Origin: Euryodendron excelsum
Taxonomy: Eukaryota > Streptophyta > Magnoliopsida > Ericales > Pentaphylacaceae
Length of the DNA: 64,000 nt
Assembly: GCA_033060915.1 (NCBI GenBank)
Contig: CM065378.1
Location: forward strand, 36,227,001 to 36,291,000
Direction: 5' to 3'
Shown here: positions 36,546 through 48,341 of the stretch, one piece after another
Position numbering within the stretch: position 1 is the stretch's first letter
Layout of the letters: each line of letters begins with the position of its first letter
Translations under genes and position numbers: made by a program
The notes under the pieces: generated by a model
Told to the model about the DNA's origin: nothing
Databases searched by the model: none
Seen by the model: the letters and a program-made list of their open reading frames with translations, nothing else

Positions 36546-37904
36546 GTGAGCTAGGCATTTGGAGAAAAACTAGCAGCTGTGTAAGGAAAGTTTACATAGT
36601 GGAATACCTTCGAGAGGATTGAGGAAGAAAGGACGTAGGCAAGGTTTGGCCGAACCTCTATAAATCTGGTGTTCTTCATCTCTTTGCTCATATTATTTCC
36701 TTGCATTACATTATATTGTTTGCTTGCTTGGTTATTAGTTTGATTGCTCACTGCCACATTACTTAAATTGTTTTTAATTGCATTGTTTGATATAAATTTT
36801 ATAAAACCCAATTCACCCCCCTCTTGGGTTGCCTACTTGGGCCAACAGTTACGAATCTGTAACAGCCCTGCCAATAACCGGAAGACCGTATAGTATGGAA
36901 ACATCCTGTAATATGACTGTCGCCTCCCCGATAGGCAAGTGAAAGGTGAGTGTCTCCTGTCGCCATTTCTCAACCATGGTTGTGAGCAAAGCATGATCGT
37001 GCTGAATCTTACCGACGTGGTATACAATGTAAAAACTGCCATGAATCAAATAAGAAATAATGCGGGGGTCTACAACATCGTCGAATATACCTGAGTCTCC
37101 CCGACGACAATGCATAGGCTCTTCACACTAGCGATCAAATAAAATAAATGCATAATAAAATTGTAGTAGTTAGTAACAAAACTAAATGTTAACTATTATG
37201 TATATTATGTACAAATTCTACAAAACTTACCCCGTGGTCCCACACAACCTGTGACCGATAAATATCCTGTAACGTAAGTACACTACCATCGATGGGCTCA
37301 TCAACTCGTCGTTGTGATGCCATACCGTACGATATTTCTGGAACGTTAGTCAAATGCAATACACAAAATCGATGAGCATTTAATAATAGGTTAACATAGA
37401 TGAAACAAGTTTAATATACTCACAATCATATATATAATGTTTTATCAAAAGTATAAGAATGTAACATGCACGAAATATTTTTATTTATTATTTATGAAAT
37501 AATTATTTGTATTTGTTATTCACATAGATGGAACATTAGTAAATTTGTATTTATTAACATAGATGGAACGTTTGTAAATTTGTATTTGTTATTCACGAAA
37601 TAATTTTTTGTATTTATTATTCACATAGATGGAATGTTAGTAAATTTGTATTTGTTAACACAGATAGAACGTTTCTAAATTTGTATTTCTTATTCACGAA
37701 AGAATTATTTGTATTTGTTATTTACATAGATGGAACATTAGTAAATTTGTATTTGTTAACATACATGGAACGCTAGTAAATTTTTATTTGTTATTCACGA
37801 AATAAGTATAAGAATGTAACATGCATGAAATAATTAGAATTGTAAATTTGTACATTTTGAAGATGTGTATCAAATACAAATGGATTACGTACATGTACTA
37901 TTCC

Positions 37905-40900
37905 TTAGTGTTCCCCTCCCCTTCTCCTGTTTGAACAACGACGTCTATTATGACTAGACTCCTTGCATAAACTACACTTGAAAGTTTGTATTTGCATTGA
38001 TTCGTCCATTTCGTTAGAAATTTTACTGTGTTCAGGACGGCCTTTACGAGCTACACGTTTGCGATAGGGGTTTGGGAGGATAGTAGGCTCTTTATAAGGA
38101 GGCTAGTAATCCTCCATTAACAGTGGCGCAAATGGAGGCCCATGCACACGAGCATACGCTTCTATAGTGTAGTGGTCGTCAAATAAAAATCATGGTTGTT
38201 TTCTAACAGTTGCAGTAGCAGCAAGCATGTGGGAGCAAGGGAGGTGAAATATAACCCATTTTTTACATATAGAGCTAGGCGAAAAAAGCTGCACGACATG
38301 TAAATGACCACCTTTAGTCCTCTTCCTGCCGGGTAGCACATTGACAGACATTGTGTCCATATACAACAAGGAACAAAATTTTATACATATTTGCTGATAG
38401 ATCTTGAACAATAGCCATTTAATGATGGAGGTATTAACATATATTACCAATTACAAATTGTGACAGTATGACTAGCTGCTTTTTTGCTCCACTTCTAAAA
38501 TCTTTCATGCACTTCTAACGGGTATGCATGGCCACTCTGCATGTCAGCTTATATCTCACTACGTCGTATAACAAAACTCTCAACAAGATGGTAATAAGTG
38601 ACTTGCACAGCTGGAGTGATGGGTAAGTTACGTGCGCCTACTATCGCACTATTGTAGCTCTCAACATTGTTAGTTGAATTGATCCCCCAACTATTCCCGC
38701 CATCGCGAACAAATGTCCACTTAGTAATATCTTCCCCCACTAGTTCATTATAACAATGTTCACTTATCTTCTTAATTCTTTCCATTATAGTGTTGAACTT
38801 TTGCAGTTGATGAGCTGTGCTAGCAGCCCATACCAAGTCCTTGATCCTTATCATATTATACTTCTTGTGGTAGTTACTACGAAAGTGCCGAAGGTAATAC
38901 CTGTGAAAACCAAGTGGTTGGTCATTACTTAGATGTTCCCATATTCGATCAATGGCATTTAATAGGCCCCGGTGGCAATCCGATAGTATGGTGATACGTT
39001 CCCTACTAGGGACAACGACATGTCTCAATAAGTTGATAAACCACGACCAGTTACGTGTGTCCTCACCCTCGACAACAGAAAAGGCTAGGAAAAAATTTCT
39101 ACCCCTGGCAGTGACCCCTACAACAATAATTATGACACCCTTATATTTTTCATAAAGGTGGGTGCCATCAACTGAAATAACCAGCAAACAGTGTTTGAAA
39201 CAATTAATACATGGTCCGAATGCCCAAAATACTCGATCAAACACGACCATGTCACGGACATCCTGATTAAAGGTCTCTAACACTTGGATTGTTTCAAGGT
39301 TTCTTGACTGTATTGCCATCAAATATCTTGGAAGTTTTGCGAACAACTGTTTCCAATTGCCGAATAACATCTGTATTGCCTTCCATGCTTTCTTATATGA
39401 GATAGAATTGTGGTATTGTTGTTTGACATCTTCCATTATGAACGCAATCTTCCAATCAGGGTCTTTCTGTACAAATAAAACACATTTTAAGTACTTTAGA
39501 GGAACTTCTTTTATGTTAAACTAATCAGTTATTGTGATAAAGTCTGAATCAAAGTTAAACTCACCGCTACTTGCGCCATGATAATATCTGTAATGAAGTT
39601 TGCGTCTAGGTTACGATGACCCATGTTTGACATTCCGTACAAACAATAATGAGGCTCATTATATTGCGTAACCTCCCACATCCCATGTCTTTTGGTGGAC
39701 GCACGAATCATCCAAAGGCAATTGTGTGCACACTTCGCTTTAAACAATTTCGTAGTTAATTCAACAACCGAATACTCCTTGTTGTTGTGCAAGTGATACG
39801 TTGTGCATGCATTTTTTACACTTGCCTTGTCATCGAATAGCATTCCCGTTTCAAAATTGAGATTCTGCATGTCCCATACAGCCCTATGGTGAAAATGACC
39901 CCTGCCAATTACAGGTGCATCATATGTCTCTGGCAATGTGGTAAAGTAAGGAATCGGGATCTCTCATTGTTGTTGAACATCGTCGTCGGAATCGTTCAAC
40001 AGAGTAATATCTATATGTTCATCAGATTTTTTTGACTATGTATCTAGAGACCATACATTCAAATCAATTTGTATGGGAATGGATTGGTGGCCTGATTCAA
40101 CCATATGTTGCACTGGATCTCTCCCTTGGTTATGTCTCATCGAAGGCTCTTGTGAAGGACCAACGGTGTCTCTGGTAGGCCGATGTTATGACATATTACT
40201 CGACCCAATGCCATAATCAACAAACGAATCTTGGTAAGCACTTTGTTGCGTGTTTTACAAATGAAACGGGTTACCATATTGGTTAAATTGTTGTGAATAT
40301 GGCACACTATGGCCAATAGAGTCCTGTCCCAACGTCAACATCATCATCATCGAGAAGTTCCACGTTGTTGATGCATCTCCTTTAGTGTCACATCCCCATC
40401 CTAATTAGACATTAATTATGTCGTATTAGGTAGGGCGTGATCGCACAGATCACTGTACCTGCGAACGACACCTTAATCCACACCCCACAAATATAATACA
40501 ACGGAAGAAACACCATTGCCTTAAGAAACTATAAACCAACTATGCATAAATATAACGTACATCAGAATAATTGATCCCATAACTTTACAAGCATCATATC
40601 CAATATAGGTATATGAAAAATCCCAAACTCAAGCTAACGTAAAGTAAAATACAAATAGAAAAGACTACTCAAGCCCTGAGACATAACATCCGGACACCAA
40701 TATAAATGCCACCACGGCAGGGACCAACACTGTAGTGAACCAAACCGTCATCACCAAGTTACATGTCAAAACAGTCTGTGTGGGTGTGAGCTAATTGTCA
40801 ACGTGCTCACGATAGATAATCAGACTCATAAAGAATGATAATAAGCACCCAAATGCACACAGGTAGAAATGATGAATATATCTATATCATGGATGTCTCA

Positions 40901-43134
40901 TTGCAATGCATGTATCACCCACATGTGCGCGCAATTTTAGATAACGTTGACCCAATATATCAATGGCACGTTATTAAGGAATGCCCACCGTGGCACCCCT
41001 AGGCTAGTCCACCGTGACTAAGCCTTGGTTAACCCACCGTGGTTAACTCTTTCCAGTGCAATGCAAGGCATACAATATGAATGGTATGCAATGCCACCAT
41101 ATATATAAAATCATCAATGTTTCCACAGAACTTCTCATATAATACCAATTTCACCTCATATATAAACACCTTCAACACCTCATATGCACTCACCACCATT
41201 ATACATATAGAAAATACACAATGCATTTAACATGAATAAGATTATCTCAAAATCCCACAATCCCATAATTAACACCAATATAGATAATAACACAAGCAAT
41301 ATATATTCACTTCTATATGAATAAGACTATCCTATGATCCCACCTATCACCGCACACACACTAGGTCAAAGATCACTTTTGGGTTGACGTTGAAGGATCT
41401 TGCTCTCCGTTAGCTCCTAACACCACAACCGTATTAGGTTAGGTAACTCAATGTATACTCCAATAATCATAAATATAATGGATATACTCCAAACAAGTTA
41501 TAACACTGAAATTATGCATTAAAACTACCATATGCTAATCTCAATCACACTCCCAATGTTAAGCTAGAGCTAAAAATACCAAAATACAATAAGTCTTCTA
41601 ATCTGTCAAAACTGACACAGGTATCCTAATTTGGACATAATTTCGTGAGCTTATACCCAAAAATTATAAAAATTTAGAAATATAAAATAGGCATATCAAA
41701 GAGCATCCAGACCAAATTTTACATTTTTTGAACATGCCTAAGTATTTATTTGGTATTTTCTAAAACAGGGCAGTGCTGTAGAAACTTAAATTCAGCAGCA
41801 AATGCTCTACCTTTGATAAATTCGTAGCATAGGTAAAAGACATCGAAATAACCTGAAATTTGGTACAGATTATCATCAATTGTTCTACAAGATACAGTCA
41901 AAATTTCATAATTTTTGGGCTACTCTAACTTGGTCGAATGCTCTGTCAAACCAGAGGTTACAGATCTGGGCAGATCTGAGCATTAGACTTCTACAGTGGC
42001 AGCTTAACTTTGAAAAATCACCATAATTCGAATATACAACATTTTTTACTGAAACTAAAGCCCAAATTTTCCTAAGATCTCAAATTTGAAGTGTGCAAAA
42101 CTTCAGCTACAAATCAGAGTTTTAAAGAGGTCAAACAACCTCCGAAAGTGGTTGTTTCTGTAAATTTTGGCAGCAAAAATCTTCCAACTTTGGACAGAAG
42201 TTTCTCTCTCAATTCTTAACCAAATCAGATGAATTTTGTATCTAAATCAAGTAATTTTTCAAGATCTATCTACCTATAGCCTGATCTACAGCAAGGTATG
42301 AATTTTTATACTTGAAATTAGCCTCTTCTTGCACTGCAGCACCTCGTGCTACTCCTCTATTTCTCTGCAACTTCTCTCTCTCTCTATATCTCTCTCCTTC
42401 TCTCTCTATCTTTCTCTTTTTCTTTCTATCACTCTCACATTTGTTTTCTTTTTCTTTTTCTTTTTTTTAACTATCTCTTTCAACTAGTTAGGTAAACTAG
42501 TTAGGTAAAAGCCTTAGATGTCACTCATTTCTTTCCCCCATCATTTCTCATTCACTAAGTGACTTACACCTAGGTGCCAACTCCTATTGGTAGGGTAATT
42601 TAAGTCAACTAATTACTTAAGGTCATTAATGTTTTTACATAAATGCTATTTTACATACCTCTTAACCATGCAATGCTATCATCATTAATTACTGATAAAA
42701 TTAAAAGTTGGGGTCTCACATTTAGCTGATAGAATCCTGCCATACCCCTGAATGTCACCCCACATTCGATCTGCTGCAATGTCTACATCTACAACTGCAT
42801 CCTCTACTTCGATGTACAACTCGATGCATTCCATCCATGGCTTTTTCTGTGATAGTCGTAAAGCAATTTGTAATGTCCGATCATCTCTGATCACAATTTT
42901 CTTATATTTGGTCGAGCCCCCTTCATTACAAACTGAAAATCTGCATATAATTTTCAGCCTCACATTTTGTCCATCTTTGCTAATCATAGGCATTATCATA
43001 TTTTCTAGTTCAGACATTTTTAATTGCAATGGTAAACTGTAAAATGTCTGGTATTCCATACTGTACACAATCCCTTCATCACGATCTTTAATTATTTCAC
43101 CACCCCAATACAACATAACCGTTGTTTCATCCAT
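37905..43134 (-). pseudogene. mudrA: mudrA-type MULE transposase
   Basis: Mutator transposases bind the TIRs and cut DNA with a DDE nuclease fold. Order on the minus strand: a PB1-like N-terminal domain (43134-42726, MLYWGGEIIKDRDEGIVYS, IELYIEVED); a solo LTR; a linker with several stops; the MuDR zinc-finger domain (39565-about 39940, GMLFDDKASVKNACTTYHL, CLWMIRA); an intron 39467-39564; the catalytic exon (from 39466, SVDGTHLYEKYKG, ILSDCHRGLLNAI, TNNVESYN), so D, D and E are present; a SWIM finger (about 38230, CKKWVIFHLPCSHMLAA); and a CCHC knuckle (about 37950, CSLCKESSHNRRRC), stop at 37905. Oddities: SDRH is SDCH, and the usual Cys in the RYCLRH block is Tyr. Stops after RRSEI and in the linker disable the gene. 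Confidence 0.92.
40386..42720 (-). mobile_element. Solo LTR, 2,335 bp, TSD TTTAG, in mudrA
   Basis: Ends are TGTCACATCCCCATCC and GGTCTCACA on the plus strand, flanked by TTTAG at 40381-40385 and 42721-42725. Read on the minus strand it begins TGTGAGACCCCAAC and ends GGGGATGTGACA, a form common in Ty3/gypsy LTRs, so minus orientation is preferred. It separates the PB1-like part of mudrA from the rest; the frame continues across once the LTR and one TTTAG are ignored. A CT-rich microsatellite lies at about 42375-42440. Confidence 0.88.
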
Positions 43135-43199
43135 TCTTGCACCTATTAAACAATAATTAAACAGATTCCAATTTATTTAAGCCATTTCATTGGTAATTA

Positions 43200-46100
43200 T
43201 CATGGCATTTGTAGCATATCACAATATTTTATTACTAATTAATAACATATTTTTTAATTTAATTATTTTACTCATACATATTGAACTAAAAAAATCTATT
43301 AGTTTAGTTTATTTTTGTTGGATCCTATAACCTTTTGTATTAATTTATTAGTTTAGTTTTTTTTTTTTTTGGATCCTATAACCTTTTTTCTTAATTTATT
43401 AGTTTAGTTTCCTTTTTTGGATCCTACAATTTTTTAGTTCACTGAATATTATTTAGTACAAATAATTTTCCTAATAAATATTTATACATATTTCTTAATT
43501 TCATGGCATCCTACTTACTAACCAATCTATTTTTTTAGTTAATTAGTTAGCTTCTTTTTTTTTTTGGATCTTATAACCTTTTTTCTTCTTTGGGTTGGAA
43601 CTTTTTTGTAGTAACAAAATAATTAAATTAAGGCCATAATTATTATTGTTTTATATTTCTTTTTTATGAACAGAATCTTATCTAAAAAACAAATGGATAA
43701 TGAATAGTAAAAGAACAATTATTTTGAACAATAGATATCTTTCACATCCAACTAAAGTAATTAGTAACCACTTCATTTCAAAATGGTAGTTCCAAAAAAA
43801 CATACTTCTAATTATTTTCATAATAAATTTTTTTTAGCATATCATAATATTTTATTACTAATTCATAACATATTTTTAATTTAATTATTTTTCTCATACA
43901 TATTGAACTAAAAAAATCTATTAGTTCAGTTTATTTTGTTGGATCCTATAACCTTTGTTCTTAATTTATTATTTTAGTTTTTTTTTTTGGATCCTATAAT
44001 TTTTTAGTTCACTGAATATTATTTAGTACAAATAATTTTCCTAATAAATATTTATACACATTTCTTAAATTAAGGCCACATACTAATTTCGTAAAAAAAC
44101 CGTATTTTCCTTAAATTTATAGTGAAAAAATTATATTTTATGGTAATTTCGTAATTATTTTCTTAATAAATTATTTTTAGCATATCATAATATTTTATTA
44201 CTAATTAATAACATATTTTTTAATTTAATTATTTTTCTCATACATATTGAACTAAAAAAATCTATTAGTTTTGTTTTTTTTTTTTTGGATCCTATAACCT
44301 TTTTTCTTAATTTATTAGTTTAGTTTTTTTTTTTTTGGATCCTACAATTTTTTAGTTCACTGAATATTATTTAGTACAAATAATTTTCCTAATAAATATT
44401 TATACACATTTCTTAAATTAAGGCCACATACTAATTTCGTAAAAAATGTATTTTCCTTAAATTTATAGTGAAAAATTTATATTTCATGGTAATTTCGTAA
44501 TTATTCTCATAATAAAATTTTTTTAGCATATCATAATATTTTATTACTAATTCATAACATATTTTTTAATTTAATTATTTTACTCATACATATTGAACTA
44601 AAAAAATCTATTAGTTTAGTTTATTTTTGTTGGATCCTATAACCTTTTGTATTAATTTATTAGTTTAGTTTTTTTTTTTTGGATCTTATAACCTTTTTTT
44701 CTTAATTTATTAGTTTAGTTTTTTTTTTTTTTTGGATCCTACAATTTTTTAGTTCACTGAATATTATTTAGTACAAATAATTTTCCTAATAAATATTTAT
44801 ACACATTTCTTAAATTAAGGCCACATACTAATTTTTCGTAAAAAATGTATTTTTTTTCATTAAATTTATAGTGAAAAATTTATATTTTATGGTAATTTCG
44901 TAATTATTTTCATAATAAATTTTTTTTAGCATATCATAATATTTTATTACTAATTCATAACATATTTTTTAATTTAATTATTTTACTCATACATATTGAA
45001 CTAAAAAAATCTATTAGTTTAGTTTATTTTGTTGGATCCTATAACCTTTGTTCTTAATTTATTAGTTTAGTTTTTTTTTTTTTGGATCCTACAATTTTTA
45101 GTTCACTGAATATTATTTAGTACAAATAATTTTCCTAATAAATATTTATACATATTTCTTAAATTAAGGCCACATACTAATTTCGTAAAAAAAAAAAAAA
45201 AAAACCGTATTTTCCTTAAATTTAGAGTGAAAAAAATTATATTTTATGTTAATTTCGTAATTATTTTCTTAATAAATTATTTTTAGCATATCATAATATT
45301 TTATTGCTAATTAATAACATATTTTTTTTAATTCAATTATTTTTCTCATACATATTGAAATAAAAAAATCTATTAGTTTTGTTTTTTTTTTTGTTTTTGG
45401 ATCCTATAACCTTTTTCTTAATTTATTAGTTTAGTTTTTTTTTTTTTTTTGATCCTACAATTTCTTAGTTCACTGAATATTATTTAGTACAAATAATTTT
45501 CCTAATAAATATTTATACACATTTCTTAAATTAAGGCCACATACTAATTTCGTAAAAAATGTATTTTCCTTAAATTTATAGTGAAAAAATTATATTTTAT
45601 GGTAATTTCGTAATTATTTTCTTAATAAATTATTTTTTTGCATATCATAATATTTTTTATTACTAATTAATGACATAGTTTTTAATTTAATTATTTTTCT
45701 TATACATATTGAACTAAAAAAATCTATTAGTTTAGTTTTTTTTTTTTTTTGGATCCTATAACCTTTTTTCTTAATTTATTAGTTTAGTTTAGTTTTTTTG
45801 GATCCTACAATTTTTTAGTTCACTGAATATTATTTAGTACAAATAATTTTCCTAATAAATATTTATACACATTTCTTAAATTAAGGCCACATACTAATTT
45901 CGTAAAAACATATTTTCCTTAAAATTATACTAAAAAATTATATTTTATGGTAATTTTAGTAATTATTTTTGTAAAATGTTTTTTAGCATATCCTAATATT
46001 TTATTACTAATTAATAACATATTTTAATTTAATTATTTTACTCATACATATTGAACTAAAAAAATCAATTAGTTTAGTTTTTTTTTTTTTTTTTGGATCC

Positions 46101-46640
46101 TATAACCTTTTTTTCTCAATTTATTAGTTTATTTTTTTTTTTTTTGGATCCCACAATTTTTTATTTCACTGAATATTATTTAGTACAAATAATTTTTCTA
46201 ATAAATATTTATACACATTTCTTAATTTCATGGCATCCTACTTACTAACCAATCTATTTTTTTAGTTAATTAGTTTAGGTTCTTTTTCTTTTTTTTGTGG
46301 ATCCTATAACCTTTTTTCTTCTTTAGATTGGAACTTTTTTACAGTAACAAAATAATTAAATTAAGGCCACACACTAATTTCGTAAAAAACGTATTTTCCT
46401 TAAATTTGTAGTTAAAAAATTATATTTTATGGTAATTTCGTAATTATTTTTGTAATAAATATTTTTTTAGAATATCATAATATTTTATTACTAATTAATA
46501 TCATATTTTTTAATTTAATTATTTTACTCATGCATATTGAACTAAAAAAATCTATTAGTTTAGGTTTTTTATTTTGGAATCCTATAACCATTTTTAACAT
46601 ATCATAATATTTTCTTACTAACTGATAACATATTTTTTAC
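43200..46640. repeat. AT-rich tandem array of about 350-bp units upstream of mudrA
   Basis: Units begin with AGCATATCATAATATTTTATT near 43215, 43838, 44175, 44525, 44930, 45286, 45638, 45987, 46470 and 46597. Spacing is mostly 338-405 bp, with wider gaps after the first (about 620) and eighth (about 480) and a short last step. Each full unit contains poly-T runs leading into TTGGATCCTATAACC and TTGGATCCTACAATTT, then TTCACTGAATATTATTTAG and TAAATATTTATACACATTTC. The array lies between the right TIR and the mudrA start codon. No coding. Confidence 0.92.
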
Positions 46641-47380
46641 TAACCAACTAACATAAATAAATCACATATTTTTCCCGAAGGCCTTTTCCTAAATAACATA
46701 AATAAATAAATAACATATTTTTCCTAACCAATGTAGTGCGACACAAGTAATATCTAGCTTACCAACATAAATAAATAAATTATTTTATCAATGAAAATAA
46801 TCTACTAACCTGTTTTTTGCATAATAATGGAGGCCTTTTTCGAAGTAACACGAGCAACAAATATGGCTATAAATAAAATAATAAAAAGTTAGTAATCTAT
46901 GAATTATATAATAAAATAATTATATTTTTACCATTATTATTTTACTACTACATCATATCATATACTAATATATATATCACATACGAGAGAGAATGAGGGA
47001 AAAAAAATTAGAGTTAGAAATTACCTGGTAGAGTTTACAAGAGAGAATGAGAGAGAGATAGATGATCCTTGTTGATTAATCAGTTGAGAGAAGCAAAATA
47101 GAGAGAATGCGGGGTGAGAAACAGAGAGGTGAAGGAGAAAGAGAACTAGAGTGAAGGAGGAAAGGAGAAGTTGGGTGAAAAGAAAGAAAGAATTTGGACG
47201 GTCCGTCAAATAGCTATAAAGTGAAAATGCAAATGAAAAGTGAAAATGTAAATGAAGAACGAAGGAATTTGTAGCCAAAGTGAAAACGCAACTTATGATT
47301 GCATTTTCTCTGTATATTTGCAGAAAGATTTTGTAGACTACGTGAAGCTCGCAGGCTTTGTCGGTCACAGGCGGTAAAAA

Positions 47381-47523
47381 AGAAAAAACGCAACTCAGAG
47401 TTGTGTTTTCTCAAAAAAACGCACTCTCGATACGCATTTTACCTTAAATTGGGAATAAAGTTTTGATTTTTGTTATTTCGGGAAACACCTTTTCAAATTC
47501 AATTATTTTGATAAAAAAAACCC
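47381..47523. repeat. Right TIR of MULE
   Basis: Partner of 29490-29632; the outermost bases on the minus strand are GGGTTTTTTTTTATC. mudrA is read inward from this end, so the TIR and the next few kb would hold its promoter and leader. Confidence 0.85.
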
Positions 47524-47610
47524 TCAAGAATCTTAGTTGTCTGAAATCTACAATTGTCCAAAAAACAACGATTAGATTGTGCTTGTAGTTGATTAACAAT
47601 TTAATATAAT

Positions 47611-47815
47611 AAGGCGTAATTATACTTTACCTCATTGTGATTTGAGCTAAAATTAGATGATTAATTTTAGTTTAAAAGTAAATACATGACCCCCTTATTA
47701 TTTGGACTTATCTACAAAATGTATAGACACTGTTAGATTTTACAAAAAAAATTTATCATAAAAGTATTTTTGTCATTTTATATCTACAAATTAGAATATA
47801 AAAAACAACAAATAT
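47611..47815. mobile_element. MITE M1 left-half fragment (junction 2)
   Basis: Starts AAGGCGTAATTATACTTTAC and ends near AAATATGACGATATTGG, truncated at the same internal region as the fragment at 28479. It joins U3 to U4. Confidence 0.75.
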
Positions 47816-48341
47816 GACGATATTGGTATGATCTCCATTGCCTCCAGTTATTTTGAAACAGAATATGGCCACCACCAACCATATTTACATTGGACAAACA
47901 TTGGTATGGTTAACGTTTTCAAAACCTTTATTAATTAAAATTTTCTCCTTTTAGCCAAATTCTCATAATGACAATTTGACCCAAAAAATTCAAGATTTGT
48001 CTCACTCGGTTCCTAATAATACAGGTGTGTAATATAAATAACCAAGTTAAGAGAAGATTACATGAGAGGAAATATAATTCAATCTAAGTTGGAGAGAGCT
48101 AGGGTTTAGATCATCCCTCCTCGACCTAGCCCAAGTCTGTTATATTGTGTAATACCATAAATACCATTATCATGTTTTAATAATAAAAATATCATATATA
48201 TTTACAATTAAATGTTAGGATTTTAAAACTTTTTTAATTTTAAATTTTAGCTTCTTTCTTTCTTTCTCAATTTTATATTTTGTTTGTTGTTTACAAATTT
48301 GTATGCTTTTTATTTTTTGGAGCATTTTATGTGAGTTTATC

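Larger units (their letters stand above)
34577..36847 (+). mobile_element. Solo LTR, 2,271 bp, TSD GTTAC, in PMD intron
   Basis: Ends are TGTTGACTCAAGGTTGATCC and CTACTTGGGCCAACA, flanked by GTTAC at 34572-34576 and 36848-36852. The 5' text (GTTGATTTTGATGATAACAA) and 3' text (CACCCCCCTCTTGGGTTG) are typical of large copia/Sirevirus-type LTRs. A TATA-like CTATATATACAAG at about 36121 supports plus orientation. The insertion abuts the splice donor of the PMD exon ending at 36853. GAAGA-rich stretches give long open frames that are not genes. Confidence 0.9.
32205..37323 (-). pseudogene. Plant mobile domain (PMD/MAIN-like) gene in MULE
   Basis: PMD proteins include host nuclear proteins MAIN and MAIL1 and many copies carried by transposons. 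Inferred exons: 37231-37323 (MASQRRVDEPIDG, LTLQDIYRSQVVWDHG), 36853-37127 (DPRIISYLIHGSFY, KWRQETLTFHLPIGEATVIL, YGLPVIGRAV), 34071-34455 (FVRLRWLSETFGHL, SGIMMPDHSG, LGSAVLVSLYMEL), 33779-33988 (IWVWERFPIMGP, VYRDQLDRLRPEN), 33206-33637 (VWRVLVPLVCFEVVE, MRQFGMRQDIPDHP, WSDFHAVYIALW, DPYMTWYRSITR), then a tail exon about 32210-33040 with 20-residue repeats, an acidic DEDEQVEDEQ patch and a basic RRGKR end. Splice sites are mostly GT-AG. Stops occur in the exons at 34071 (after DEITV) and 33206 (two), plus frame slips near 34320, so it is broken. A 2.27-kb solo LTR lies in the second intron. Confidence 0.85.
29490..47523 (-). mobile_element. 18,034-bp Mutator-like element with mudrA and PMD genes
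   Basis: A complete TIR element. The target duplication TCAAGAATC is perfect at 29481-29489 and 47524-47532, and units U1, U2, U4 and U5 keep the uninterrupted site. The termini GGGTTTTCTTTTAAAATAAT and, inverted, GGGTTTTTTTTTATCAAAATA start TIRs that stay alignable for about 140 bp. The 9-bp duplication, long TIRs and a mudrA-type transposase inside identify a MULE. Contents from right to left: TIR, AT-rich tandem array, mudrA, PMD gene, an unknown ORF pair, a foldback-like region, TIR. Two solo LTRs (4.6 kb together) are later insertions, so the original element was about 13.4 kb. Both genes carry stops, so this copy is not autonomous. Confidence 0.93.

Noticed and set aside
41029..41226. 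Short minus-strand ORF
   Set aside because: Inside the solo LTR 40386-42720, with no domain.
43200..46640. CRISPR-like array
   Set aside because: Units are about 350 bp, AT-rich and contiguous, with no short repeat-spacer structure, in a plant genome.
47021..47368. 115-codon minus-strand ORF near the right MULE end
   Set aside because: Low-complexity Phe/Leu/Ser from a CT-rich leader on that strand; more likely 5' UTR of mudrA.
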